Source: JBHIDJ01 sp046760105
GTDB lineage: Bacteria > Pseudomonadota > Gammaproteobacteria > Acidiferrobacterales > SPGG2
Direction: 5' to 3'
Length of the DNA stretch: 9,124 bases
Assembly (NCBI GenBank): GCA_046760105.1
Contig: JBHIDJ010000118.1
Span: 1 to 9,124 of the forward strand
The notes beneath the pieces were generated by a model. That model saw only the letters and a program-made list of their open reading frames with translations. It was not told the origin of the DNA and ran no database searches. This document shows, one piece after another, positions 1-5,983 of the stretch. Every line of letters starts with the position of its first letter. Positions within the stretch are counted from its first letter, which is position 1. The position numbers and the translations under genes were made by a program.

Positions 1-179
1 CCGTACCCGTCGCGTATCATAGCTTTGGCGGCTGGAAGCGCTCGCTGTTCGGCGACCTCTACATGCACGGCCCGGAAGGCGTGAAGTTCTTTACAAAGTT
101 AAAGACCATCACCGCGCGCTGGCCGTCGGGTATCCGCTCGGGTGCACAGTACCACTTCAAATCTGGCGGTGAACACTAA
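1..179 (+). CDS. mmsA: Methylmalonate-semialdehyde dehydrogenase, C-terminal end (partial)
   Basis: Only the last 58 codons are present, read from base 3 to the TAA at 177-179. The translation contains SFGGWKRSLFGD, MHGPEGVKFF, KTITARWPSG and IRSG, which match the conserved C-terminus of MmsA-type CoA-acylating aldehyde dehydrogenases. These enzymes convert methylmalonate semialdehyde to propionyl-CoA, or malonate semialdehyde to acetyl-CoA, in valine and related catabolism in the cytoplasm. The catalytic cysteine and NAD-binding parts lie outside the window, so activity cannot be judged. The tail after the conserved block is short and ends GGEH. Another aldehyde dehydrogenase subfamily is possible but less likely, because the HGPEGV...KTITARWP pattern is characteristic of MmsA. 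No terminator with a T-run follows; the downstream repeat element at 191-310 may form the 3' end of the transcript. Confidence 0.9.
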   Translation, partial: VPVAYHSFGGWKRSLFGDLYMHGPEGVKFFTKLKTITARWPSGIRSGAQYHFKSGGEH

Positions 180-190
180 ATCGAACTTCT

Positions 191-310
191 AACGCAAAGG
201 CGCTAAGGCGCCAAGAGATTTCAACGAGTTATCAATCAAAGGCGCTGAAGACGCACATCAGTTTACATTCATATTCTTTGCGATCTTTGCGTCTCCGCGT
301 CTTGGCGTTG
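191..310. repeat. Imperfect inverted repeat with 8-nt internal periodicity
   Basis: The left arm (191-217) is built from 8-nt units of the form RCGCNAAG: ACGCAAAG, GCGCTAAG, GCGCCAAG. The right arm (about 276-310) carries the reverse-complement units CTTTGCGA, TCTTTGCG, TCTCCGCG, TCTTGGCG. Aligned by eye, 191-217 matches the reverse complement of 283-309 at 20 of 27 positions, so the segment can fold into a long imperfect hairpin. A partial third block with the same wording (GGCGCTGAAGACGC) starts at 241, in the loop. Similar 'acgcaaag/ctttgcgt' repeats are familiar in intergenic regions of many bacteria, though I cannot name a family. It may be a non-autonomous mobile or REP-like element, or a 3' end structure for mmsA. 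Confidence 0.7.
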
Positions 311-350
311 GGCAGTTAAGGACCTGTCGATTGGCGGGTGGAAAGCAATG

Positions 351-387
351 AGTCGTGAAGCGTTAGTCGTGAGTGGCAAGACTAACG
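351..387. repeat. 7-nt periodic repeat with a small hairpin
   Basis: AGTCGTG occurs at 351-357 and again at 365-371, exactly 14 bases apart, separated by the 7-mer AAGCGTT and followed by the related AGTGGCA. Overlapping this, CGTTAGTC (361-368) and GACTAACG (380-387) form a perfect 8-bp stem with an 11-base loop. It resembles short heptameric 'gtcgtga' repeats seen between genes in some proteobacteria. There is no T-run, so a terminator is unlikely. It lies about 65 bases upstream of the ankyrin gene and could influence its transcription, but nothing here shows that. Confidence 0.55.
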
Positions 388-451
388 ACTTATTACCCGT
401 ACGTGTTGAGACGGAGCTATTGCTGGGGTTGGATTCGATCGGTGTAAGACA

Positions 452-799
452 ATGACATCTCGACGCTACTGGCTTGCGATAGTCACGTTGTTAAGTATGT
501 GCCTCCTGTCTTCGGCGCTAGCGGGACCCCTGCACGACGCTGTACAGAAAGGAAATGTCGATGAGGTGAAACAGCTCATCGCCGAGGGCGCCGACGTCAA
601 CGCGCCGGAGAATGCCGGTATTACGCCGTTACACTCGGCAGCCGTAGGCGATCACATTGAGGTGGCCGAACTGCTGATTGCTAAGGGTGCCGACCTCAAT
701 GCGAAGACCGACAATGGTGTAACGCCGTTGCACCTCGCAACCTTTTGGGGCCACGATGACATGATCAAACTGCTCAAGCGGCACGGCGCAGAAGAATAA
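452..799 (+). CDS. Small exported ankyrin-repeat protein
   Basis: This 115-residue protein begins with a probable Sec signal peptide: basic RR at 4-5, a hydrophobic stretch at about 7-20, and a cleavage site after ALA at 22-24. The mature part, about 91 residues, is almost entirely three ankyrin repeats at about 26-55, 56-88 and 89-115. They carry the hallmark turns GADVNA, GITPLHSAA, GADLNAK and GVTPLHLAT. Ankyrin repeats bind other proteins and have no enzymatic activity, so a periplasmic binding or inhibitor-like role is the reasonable guess; the partner is unknown. A cysteine lies at 17 but the LSMC context is a poor lipobox, so lipoprotein processing is unlikely. The ribosome binding site is weak, and ATG 452 is chosen because it precedes a complete signal peptide. 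It stands alone, converging on panC with a 34-base gap. Confidence 0.85.
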   Translation: MTSRRYWLAIVTLLSMCLLSSALAGPLHDAVQKGNVDEVKQLIAEGADVNAPENAGITPLHSAAVGDHIEVAELLIAKGADLNAKTDNGVTPLHLATFWGHDDMIKLLKRHGAEE

Positions 800-833
800 G
801 CGTGAGAAACGTTGGTCGAGGGCCAGACGCCAC

Positions 834-1712
834 CTAACCATCCACATGGTTGTCGGCGTCAAGACGCAGGTTATCGATCAAGCGCACTTTTCCGATCCTC
901 GCTGCTACGAGTGCCTGGGCACGTTCTAGTCGCCCCGTTGGTGGCTCAGGAGTCCACGCCTCCGGGTCCCGTAGCTCGGCGTATTCGACATGCACACCGT
1001 CGACCGCCAACTCACGCAACATCACCGCACGCAGCTTGCCGGCGACGCGTTCCCCGACGCTCCAGGCCTCGCGTGCGGCAAACAGCGCCCGCGACAGACA
1101 CGTCGCCTGCTCACGCTCGGCTTCGGTTAACAGCACATTGCGCGATGAATACGCCAATCCAGACGGTTCGCGCGCAGTCGGGCAGACCACGATCTCCGGG
1201 TAACCCATTTGTCGCGCCAGCTCCGTAACGACCAATGTTTGCTGAAAGTCTTTCTCGCCAAAGTAGGCGCGCCCCTCACCCACGGTTGTGAATAGCCGCT
1301 TGCATATGGTGGCCACGCCTGCGAAATGGCCCGGTCGACCCGCGCCCTCGACCCCTTCGGCCCCGGGTCCCGGATGACGCTTTACGATGTGTTCCGGGGA
1401 TTCAGCTTCCGGAAAAAACTGTTCTAGCGTGCCGGTGAACACCATGGCGCACCCTACGCCCTCCAGCTGCCGGACATCATCCTCAAGGTCGCGCGGATAG
1501 CGTGCCAGGTCTCCCGGGTCGTTGAACTGTAGCGGGTTGACGAAGATGCTGACACAAGTGACCTCGTTCTCGGCCACGGCGCGGCGCACGAGCGACAGGT
1601 GTCCTTCGTGCAACCCACCCATGGTTGGCACGAAGCCAACCGTGCGACCGGCCGCGCGCTGTTTCGAACACCAACGGCGCGCGCTTTCTGGATCGGGAAG
1701 ACGCAGGGTCAT
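834..1712 (-). CDS. panC: Pantothenate synthetase (pantoate--beta-alanine ligase)
   Basis: The enzyme joins D-pantoate and beta-alanine using ATP, via a pantoyl-adenylate, in coenzyme A biosynthesis in the cytoplasm. From ATG 1712 the protein is 292 residues, close to the usual 280-290. Visible family motifs are PTMGGLHEGHLSLV at 29-42, whose HEGH (35-38) is the HIGH-type nucleotide-binding motif; SIFVNPLQF at 55-63; GRPGHFAGVAT at 125-135; YFGEKDFQQ at 150-158; GLAYSSRN at 185-192, the KMSKS-like loop; and RLIDNLRLD near the C-terminus. An in-frame TTG at 1784 would add 24 residues without family similarity, so ATG 1712 is preferred although its ribosome binding site is weak. It is not next to panB or panD, which often accompany panC. 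The gene converges on the ankyrin gene and diverges from the transporter operon. No key residue appears to be missing. Confidence 0.95.
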   Translation of the reverse strand: MTLRLPDPESARRWCSKQRAAGRTVGFVPTMGGLHEGHLSLVRRAVAENEVTCVSIFVNPLQFNDPGDLARYPRDLEDDVRQLEGVGCAMVFTGTLEQFFPEAESPEHIVKRHPGPGAEGVEGAGRPGHFAGVATICKRLFTTVGEGRAYFGEKDFQQTLVVTELARQMGYPEIVVCPTAREPSGLAYSSRNVLLTEAEREQATCLSRALFAAREAWSVGERVAGKLRAVMLRELAVDGVHVEYAELRDPEAWTPEPPTGRLERAQALVAARIGKVRLIDNLRLDADNHVDG

Positions 1713-1739
1713 GGCAGACGAGCTGGCACCGTCGACGTA

Positions 1740-1748
1740 TCTATACCA
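1740..1748 (-). promoter_or_regulatory. Possible extended -10 promoter of panC
   Basis: On the minus strand this reads TGGTATAGA, a TGN motif followed by a partial match (4 of 6) to TATAAT. It lies 28 bases upstream of the preferred panC ATG, which would give a short leader of roughly 20 bases. No convincing -35 box is present at the right distance, as can happen with extended -10 promoters. This is motif reading only. Confidence 0.25.
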
Positions 1749-1795
1749 GCTATTCTGCCTTTCTGGCCGCCACGTGTATATCAAGCCCCCCGGCG

Positions 1796-1810
1796 GGCCC
1801 CCTGGGGGCC
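1796..1810. repeat. GC-rich palindrome
   Basis: GGCCCCC and GGGGGCC form 7-bp arms around a single T at 1803. A second C-run at 1786-1791 could compete for pairing with the G-run at 1804-1808. It sits in the divergent control region. It could be an operator or a transcript structure; no T-run follows on either strand, so it is not a canonical terminator. Confidence 0.4.
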
Positions 1811-1961
1811 ACTACCGGCCCCGGGAGCTGAGGAGTATATTTCGTGGGTTGGTAGCGCTATCAAACAAACTCGTCGAGCGGCGGCGGACGAAGGCAGCCG
1901 GACAAAGTGACGCGCCGGTGGGTCGTTGAAGCTCTACGACAAACGAGATGGAGGGAGAACC

Positions 1962-3278
1962 ATGAGAGTTACAATCTCAAAAGCATCTAGGCTCGTGCTA
2001 TTCACTTTTGCGTTCGCGGCCATCAGTACCGTTGTTATACCGTCAGGACCCGCGGTTGCAGCGTCGACGCTTAAGATAGGTTTCGTCATGTTCCTGTCGG
2101 GCGCAGCGGCTGGGCCCTTCGGCGTTCCCGCCCGCAACGCGGCGGAACTCATGGTTGAGGCCGTCAACAAAGGCACGGTTCCCACACCGTATAACACCAA
2201 AGGCATTGCCGGGGCCACGATTGAGCCTGTGTTCGTCGACGAAGCGAGCAAGCAGAAGGTCGCCGATTACCGCAACCTCGTGCAGAAGCGTAAGGTTGAT
2301 CTGGTTATCGGATATATCTCCAGTGGCAGCTGCAAGGCGATCGGTCCAGTGGTGGAGGAGCTGAAAAGGCTGACTGTGTTCTTCGACTGCGGGACGCCGC
2401 AGATTTTCGAGAACATTGTCACCAATCCGCATTACCTGTTCCGTACTGGACCACATGCGACCATGGACAACGTGGCCGCCGCGCGTTATCTGCTCAAGGT
2501 CAAGCCGAACGTGAAGACCATCGCGGGCATCAACCAGAACTACGCCTGGGGCCAGGATTCCTGGCGCGACTTCGCGGCTGCCATGAAAGTGCTTAAGCCC
2601 GGTATTGACGTGAAGACCGAGCAGTTTCCCAAGATCTTTGCCGGCCAGTACGGCGCTGAGATCTCAGCCTTGTTGACAAGCGGCGCCGACGTGGTCCATT
2701 CGAGCTTCTGGGGCGGTGACATGGAAGCCTTTGTGTTCCAGGGTGGGGCCCGCGGTGTGTTTAAGAAGAGTCAGGTGGTCCTCACTACTGGCGAGACGGC
2801 GATGCATCGCCTGGGAAGACAGATGCCCGATGGCACCATCCTCGGTGGTCGCGGGCCCAACGGCAACTATGCGCGCAAGAGCCCGCTCAATGACTGGTTC
2901 CGCAAACAGTATTTCGATCGTTTTGGGACCTGGCCGACCTACCCCTCGTACAAAATGGCCCAAGCCGTCCTCGGCGTGAAGACGGCCTACGAGAAAGCCG
3001 CTGGCTCCGGTGGTGGTTTGCCAAGCCAAGAACAGGTCATTAAGGCGTTCGAGCACTTGGAATACGACGCACCGAATGGCAAGGTTAAGATGGCCATCTC
3101 CAATGGCCACCAAGCTATTCAGGATACTGCATACGGTCTGTACAAGTACGACAAGAAAACCGGCCAGGGCACGGTTATAAAGGTAGAGTACTACAAGGCC
3201 GAGTGCGTCAATCCGCCAGAGGGCCAGATGAGCCTGGATTGGATCAACGGCGGCTTCAAAGGCGCCAAGTGCGGTTGA
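1962..3278 (+). CDS. HAAT-type ABC transporter periplasmic substrate-binding protein
   Basis: This 438-residue protein should capture the substrate in the periplasm and deliver it to the permeases encoded downstream. It has a Sec signal peptide: basic start, hydrophobic stretch about 11-26, likely cleavage after AVA at 31-33. The mature protein begins with the typical type I (Peripla_BP_6/LivK-like) opening LKIGFVMFLSGAAAGPFG. Further family features are ELMVEAVNKG, a first-lobe segment VDLVIGYISSGSCKAIGPV, and the second-lobe motif INQNYAWGQDSWRDF. The start is ATG 1962 because GGAGGGAG lies 4 bases upstream; an in-frame TTG at 1926 would only add residues before the signal peptide. Four cysteines remain in the mature part (124, 143, 415, 437). 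The family binds amino acids, amides, urea and small organic acids; specificity cannot be read here. It is first gene of the operon, separated from the first permease by a hairpin. Confidence 0.92.
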   Translation: MRVTISKASRLVLFTFAFAAISTVVIPSGPAVAASTLKIGFVMFLSGAAAGPFGVPARNAAELMVEAVNKGTVPTPYNTKGIAGATIEPVFVDEASKQKVADYRNLVQKRKVDLVIGYISSGSCKAIGPVVEELKRLTVFFDCGTPQIFENIVTNPHYLFRTGPHATMDNVAAARYLLKVKPNVKTIAGINQNYAWGQDSWRDFAAAMKVLKPGIDVKTEQFPKIFAGQYGAEISALLTSGADVVHSSFWGGDMEAFVFQGGARGVFKKSQVVLTTGETAMHRLGRQMPDGTILGGRGPNGNYARKSPLNDWFRKQYFDRFGTWPTYPSYKMAQAVLGVKTAYEKAAGSGGGLPSQEQVIKAFEHLEYDAPNGKVKMAISNGHQAIQDTAYGLYKYDKKTGQGTVIKVEYYKAECVNPPEGQMSLDWINGGFKGAKCG

Positions 3279-3281
3279 CCT

Positions 3282-3321
3282 AGACAAGCGAGGGAGCGGC
3301 GGTAGCTGCTCCCTCGTGTCT
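3282..3321 (+). promoter_or_regulatory. Intercistronic hairpin between binding-protein and permease genes
   Basis: CGAGGGAGC (3289-3297) and GCTCCCTCG (3308-3316) form a perfect 9-bp stem with a 10-base loop. The flanks AGACA (3282-3286) and TGTCT (3317-3321) extend it by 5 bp across a 2-base bulge. It begins three bases after the binding-protein stop codon. No T-run follows, so it is not a canonical terminator. In comparable operons such hairpins stabilise the upstream mRNA or partly attenuate transcription, so that the binding protein is made in excess over the membrane components; that role is inferred here. Confidence 0.65.
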
Positions 3322-3364
3322 GGCGTCGTCGCGATTCCGATAGACCCCGGGACGAGGTCTGGCA

Positions 3365-4261
3365 ATGTTGACTTGGGTTGCAATCCTTCTCGACGGGATC
3401 GTCTACGCGTCATGGCTGTTCATTGTTTCCCTTGGCCTCACGCTGATCTACGGGGTCATGCGGATTCTGAACATCGCCCACGGTAGCCTGTACGCCCTGG
3501 GCGCGTATGCGGCCGCCTCGCTTATTGGCATCTACTTCGCCGAGGGCTATGCGCCTTACGCGAGTTACGCGCTGCTCTTGGTCTCAGCAGTTATCGTAGG
3601 TCTTGTGTTCGGCCTTGTGATCGAGCGTGGCGTATTGCGCTTGATGTATGGCCGCGACGAGGTGGTCATGCTGCTGGTCACCTATGCTGTATTTTTGGTT
3701 CTCGAGGACGTCATCAAACTGACTTGGGGCGTCGATCCGTATTTCGCGTATCAGCCCTATGGCTTGCTGGGCCTTGTCGACGTCTTCGGCCTTCCATACA
3801 ACGTGTACGACTTCGTCTTCGTCGGGATCGCTGTGCTAAGCGGCGCGGCCGTTTGGTGGGGATTAAACCGCACGCGCGTCGGCAAGCAGCTAATCGCTGT
3901 TATTCATGACCGGGAAATGAGCGTCGCCTTTGGTATCAATGTCACTGCTATCTTCACGGTGACGTTTATTCTGGGGGCCATGCTCGGTGCCCTGGGTGGC
4001 GCCTTCACTGCACCCAAGATATCTGTTTTCCCCGGCATCGCGGTCGAGGTCATCGTACTTGCCTTTGCCGTCGTCGTTATTGGCGGTCTGGGCAGCGTGG
4101 GCGGCGCCATGATCGGCGCACTGCTTGTCGGGCTCACCCGCGCAGCAACCGTGCACTTGTTACCTCAGGCAGAGCTGTTCGTCATCTACGGTGTGATGGC
4201 GCTGGTGCTTGCAATCAGGCCGCACGGACTGTTCGCAGCGCCGGAGGCCAGAAAGATATGA
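3365..4261 (+). CDS. livH: ABC transporter permease, LivH type
   Basis: This 298-residue, very hydrophobic protein is one half of the inner-membrane channel. Near the N-terminus it has the conserved YGVMRILNIAHGSLY (29-43) followed by LGAYAA, a hallmark of LivH-family permeases. Residues about 169-195, with RTRVGKQLIAVIHDREM and then FGINV, are the cytoplasmic coupling loop that contacts the ATPases. The C-terminal part has IGGLGSVGGAMIGALLVG, also typical. About eight membrane segments are expected. Start ATG 3365 follows GAGG at 3354-3357; that ribosome binding site lies within a small possible stem (AGACC 3342-3346 with GGTCT 3356-3360). The stop overlaps the next start as ATGA, indicating translational coupling. 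The family also includes urea and amide permeases, so the symbol denotes family rather than proven leucine transport. Confidence 0.92.
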   Translation: MLTWVAILLDGIVYASWLFIVSLGLTLIYGVMRILNIAHGSLYALGAYAAASLIGIYFAEGYAPYASYALLLVSAVIVGLVFGLVIERGVLRLMYGRDEVVMLLVTYAVFLVLEDVIKLTWGVDPYFAYQPYGLLGLVDVFGLPYNVYDFVFVGIAVLSGAAVWWGLNRTRVGKQLIAVIHDREMSVAFGINVTAIFTVTFILGAMLGALGGAFTAPKISVFPGIAVEVIVLAFAVVVIGGLGSVGGAMIGALLVGLTRAATVHLLPQAELFVIYGVMALVLAIRPHGLFAAPEARKI

Positions 4262-5202
4262 ACCTTGCCAAGGACAAAACCATCCTCGGGTTGCTGGCTG
4301 CCCTGCCGGTTTTGCTTGTGCTTGGGGCGATTATGCCCGAATGGCTGCGCTTTCTGCTGCAGGTGTCCCTGGCGAGCGCGCTGGCTGTGCTAGGCGTCAT
4401 GCTGCAGCTGCGCGCCGGGCTCGTGTCGTTTGGACAGGGACTGTATTACTGTCTGGGCGGTTATGCGGCAGGCATGGCGGGCCATTTCCTCGGCATCACC
4501 GATGTGTTTCTTCTTCTAGTGCTTGGCATTCTGGTCTCTGTTCTGGTGGCCACGGTGCTCGGGTTTCTGATGTCCCGCTATCGGGAGATCTTTTTCGCCA
4601 TGCTGAGCCTGGCCTTTTCCATGATCCTCTACGGACTGCTGGTCAAGGCCGAGGTCCTCGGCAGCACCGATGGCTTCAACGTTCCCAAAACTACCTTTGT
4701 TGGCCTTGCCCTCAGCGGTGAGTCCCTGCGGTATGCGACCTATGCGTTAACCTGCGTCTTGGCGTTTATCGTTGCTGTGGCGCTGCACTGGTATCTGGCC
4801 TCTACTATGGGTTATCTCGGGGACGCCATTCGCGAGAACGAGCTCAGGGTCGAGTATCTTGGTACCTCGGTGCGGCGTGCCGTGCACCTGAAATATGTCA
4901 TGGCGGCAGCGATTTCCGGGGTTGGCGGCGTGCTCTTTGCGATCGCCAACGGCCACGTCGAGCCCGACATGGCCTACTGGACCACCTCGGGTGAGTTTGT
5001 GTTCATTGCGCTCTTAAGCGGCACTGGAAGCGTTGCGGCACCATTTGTCGGCGCTTTCCTGCTGGAGCTCGTGCGCACCTACGCTTTGGAATACTCGCCT
5101 TACACCTGGCAGATGATCCTCGGCGGCACGATGCTGCTGATCATTCTTTTCCTGCCGGGTGGACTATGGTCGATCCTGACAGCCCGAGCGGAGCGACATT
5201 GA
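4258..5202 (+). CDS. livM: ABC transporter permease, LivM type
   Basis: This 314-residue protein is the second permease subunit, pairing with the LivH-like protein. It has the conserved LivM block AGLVSFGQGLYYCLGGY at about 53-69 (family usually G.LSLGHAAFFGIGAY). A coupling loop reads STMGYLGDAIRENELRVEYL, and a late segment SGTGSVAAPFVGAFLLE precedes the closing LFLPGGLWSIL. Multiple hydrophobic segments run throughout. Its ATG overlaps the livH stop; GGAGG at 4243-4247 is a reasonable ribosome binding site. It ends one base before the next gene's ATG. The length is typical of the shorter LivM proteins and no break in frame is seen. Confidence 0.92.
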   Translation: MNLAKDKTILGLLAALPVLLVLGAIMPEWLRFLLQVSLASALAVLGVMLQLRAGLVSFGQGLYYCLGGYAAGMAGHFLGITDVFLLLVLGILVSVLVATVLGFLMSRYREIFFAMLSLAFSMILYGLLVKAEVLGSTDGFNVPKTTFVGLALSGESLRYATYALTCVLAFIVAVALHWYLASTMGYLGDAIRENELRVEYLGTSVRRAVHLKYVMAAAISGVGGVLFAIANGHVEPDMAYWTTSGEFVFIALLSGTGSVAAPFVGAFLLELVRTYALEYSPYTWQMILGGTMLLIILFLPGGLWSILTARAERH

Positions 5203-5203
5203 C

Positions 5204-5983
5204 ATGGCTGCAGTGCTCGAAGCGCAGAACTTGCACCGGAACTTTGGTGCCGTGATCGCAGCGGAAGCCATCAATATTGCCGTGGATGAAGGGGAAGTCG
5301 TCGGCATCATCGGGGCGAATGGAGCCGGTAAGACTACTTTGGTGAACATGGTCACCGGCTATCTCAAGCCCAGCGCCGGTTCCATTTGTTATATGGGGCG
5401 TAATATCACGGCGCTTTCCCCACGCGAAATTACCCGGCTTGGCATTTGTCGGTCCTTCCAGATCCCGCAGCTTTTCACGGAACTCCCGGTGCTTGACAAT
5501 CTGCTAATCGCTATGGGCGTAGCGAGATCAACGGGGCGAGACCTTCTGCGGCCTCTAAAAAATGCAGATACGGTAGATACCGTGCTGCAGATCCTTGAGC
5601 GATACGGCATCGCCGAGTACCGAGCGCAAAAGGCGGGCGTGCTGCCGCAGGGTATTCGCAAGCTACTGGATATTGCTATGGCGATGGTCGGCGATCCAAA
5701 GCTCGTACTGCTCGATGAGCCCACAAGCGGTATCAGTACCGACGAAAAGTTTACTGTCATGGATACGCTTATGGGTGCGCTCCGCGAACATGCGGTGACG
5801 GTACTGTTCGTCGAACACGATATGGAGATCGTCGAGCGCTATGCACACCGGGTGATCGCGTTTTACGACGGCCGCATCATCGCGGATGGTTCGGCCGCCA
5901 AGGTGCTTGGCAACGACGATGTGCGGCAATACGTGGTTGGTGCCGAACTGCATCGGCGCGGTGGCGTACGCGGGAGCCTGTGA
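5204..5983 (+). CDS. livG: ABC transporter ATP-binding protein, LivG type
   Basis: This 259-residue cytoplasmic ATPase should energise the importer together with the LivF-like subunit. Walker A is GANGAGKTT (37-45), the Q-loop glutamine is Q86 (CRSFQIPQLF), Walker B is KLVLLDEP (166-173), and the switch histidine is H205 in FVEHDM. The ABC signature is unusual: at 147-150 it reads LPQG, where LivG proteins usually have LSYG or LSGG, although the following RKLLDIAMAM keeps the helix pattern. The C-terminal part HRVIAFYDGRIIADG and AKVLGNDDVRQYVVG matches the LivG tail. The start ATG is one base after the livM stop, with GGAG at 5190-5193. The stop shares its last base with the next start (TGATG). 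The fold is clear; the effect of the altered signature is unknown. Confidence 0.92.
   Translation: MAAVLEAQNLHRNFGAVIAAEAINIAVDEGEVVGIIGANGAGKTTLVNMVTGYLKPSAGSICYMGRNITALSPREITRLGICRSFQIPQLFTELPVLDNLLIAMGVARSTGRDLLRPLKNADTVDTVLQILERYGIAEYRAQKAGVLPQGIRKLLDIAMAMVGDPKLVLLDEPTSGISTDEKFTVMDTLMGALREHAVTVLFVEHDMEIVERYAHRVIAFYDGRIIADGSAAKVLGNDDVRQYVVGAELHRRGGVRGSL

Larger units (their letters stand above)
1713..1961. other. Divergent intergenic region between panC and the transporter operon
   Basis: These 249 bases separate two divergent genes and should hold both promoters. Visible elements are a possible extended -10 for panC (1740-1748, minus strand), a GC-rich palindrome (1796-1810), an 8-bp palindrome TAGCGCTA at 1853-1860, and the strong ribosome binding site of the binding-protein gene (GGAGGGAG, 1950-1957). 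No clear -35/-10 pair is visible for the operon. Open frames crossing this stretch are extensions or shadows of panC and lack family similarity, so I treat it as non-coding. Confidence 0.6.

Noticed and set aside
191..310. CRISPR array
   Set aside because: The repeated units are only 8 bases, contiguous and in opposed orientation, with no unique spacers of regular length.
799..834. Bidirectional terminator between the ankyrin gene and panC
   Set aside because: The 34-base convergent gap shows no stem of useful length or T/A-run.
812..1228. Plus-strand open frame of 138 codons opposite panC
   Set aside because: Low-complexity, R/P/T-rich translation without family similarity, antisense to a well-conserved enzyme.
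1713..1784. N-terminal extension of panC to a TTG at 1784
   Set aside because: The extra 24 residues have no counterpart in the family, whose members begin close to the ATG at 1712.
3282..3321. Canonical intrinsic terminator after the binding-protein gene
   Set aside because: The stem is good but is followed by GGCGTCGTC rather than a T-run, and the operon continues on the same strand.
2664..3413. Long minus-strand open frame (249 codons) opposite the binding-protein gene
   Set aside because: It lies antisense to a gene with clear family motifs, has no recognisable domain, and spans the intercistronic hairpin; typical shadow frame in GC-rich coding DNA.
4209..4721. Plus-strand frame of 170 codons overlapping livH and livM
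   Set aside because: Out of frame with both permeases, rich in R/C/G, and no ribosome binding site or motif; the permease frames are clearly the coding ones.
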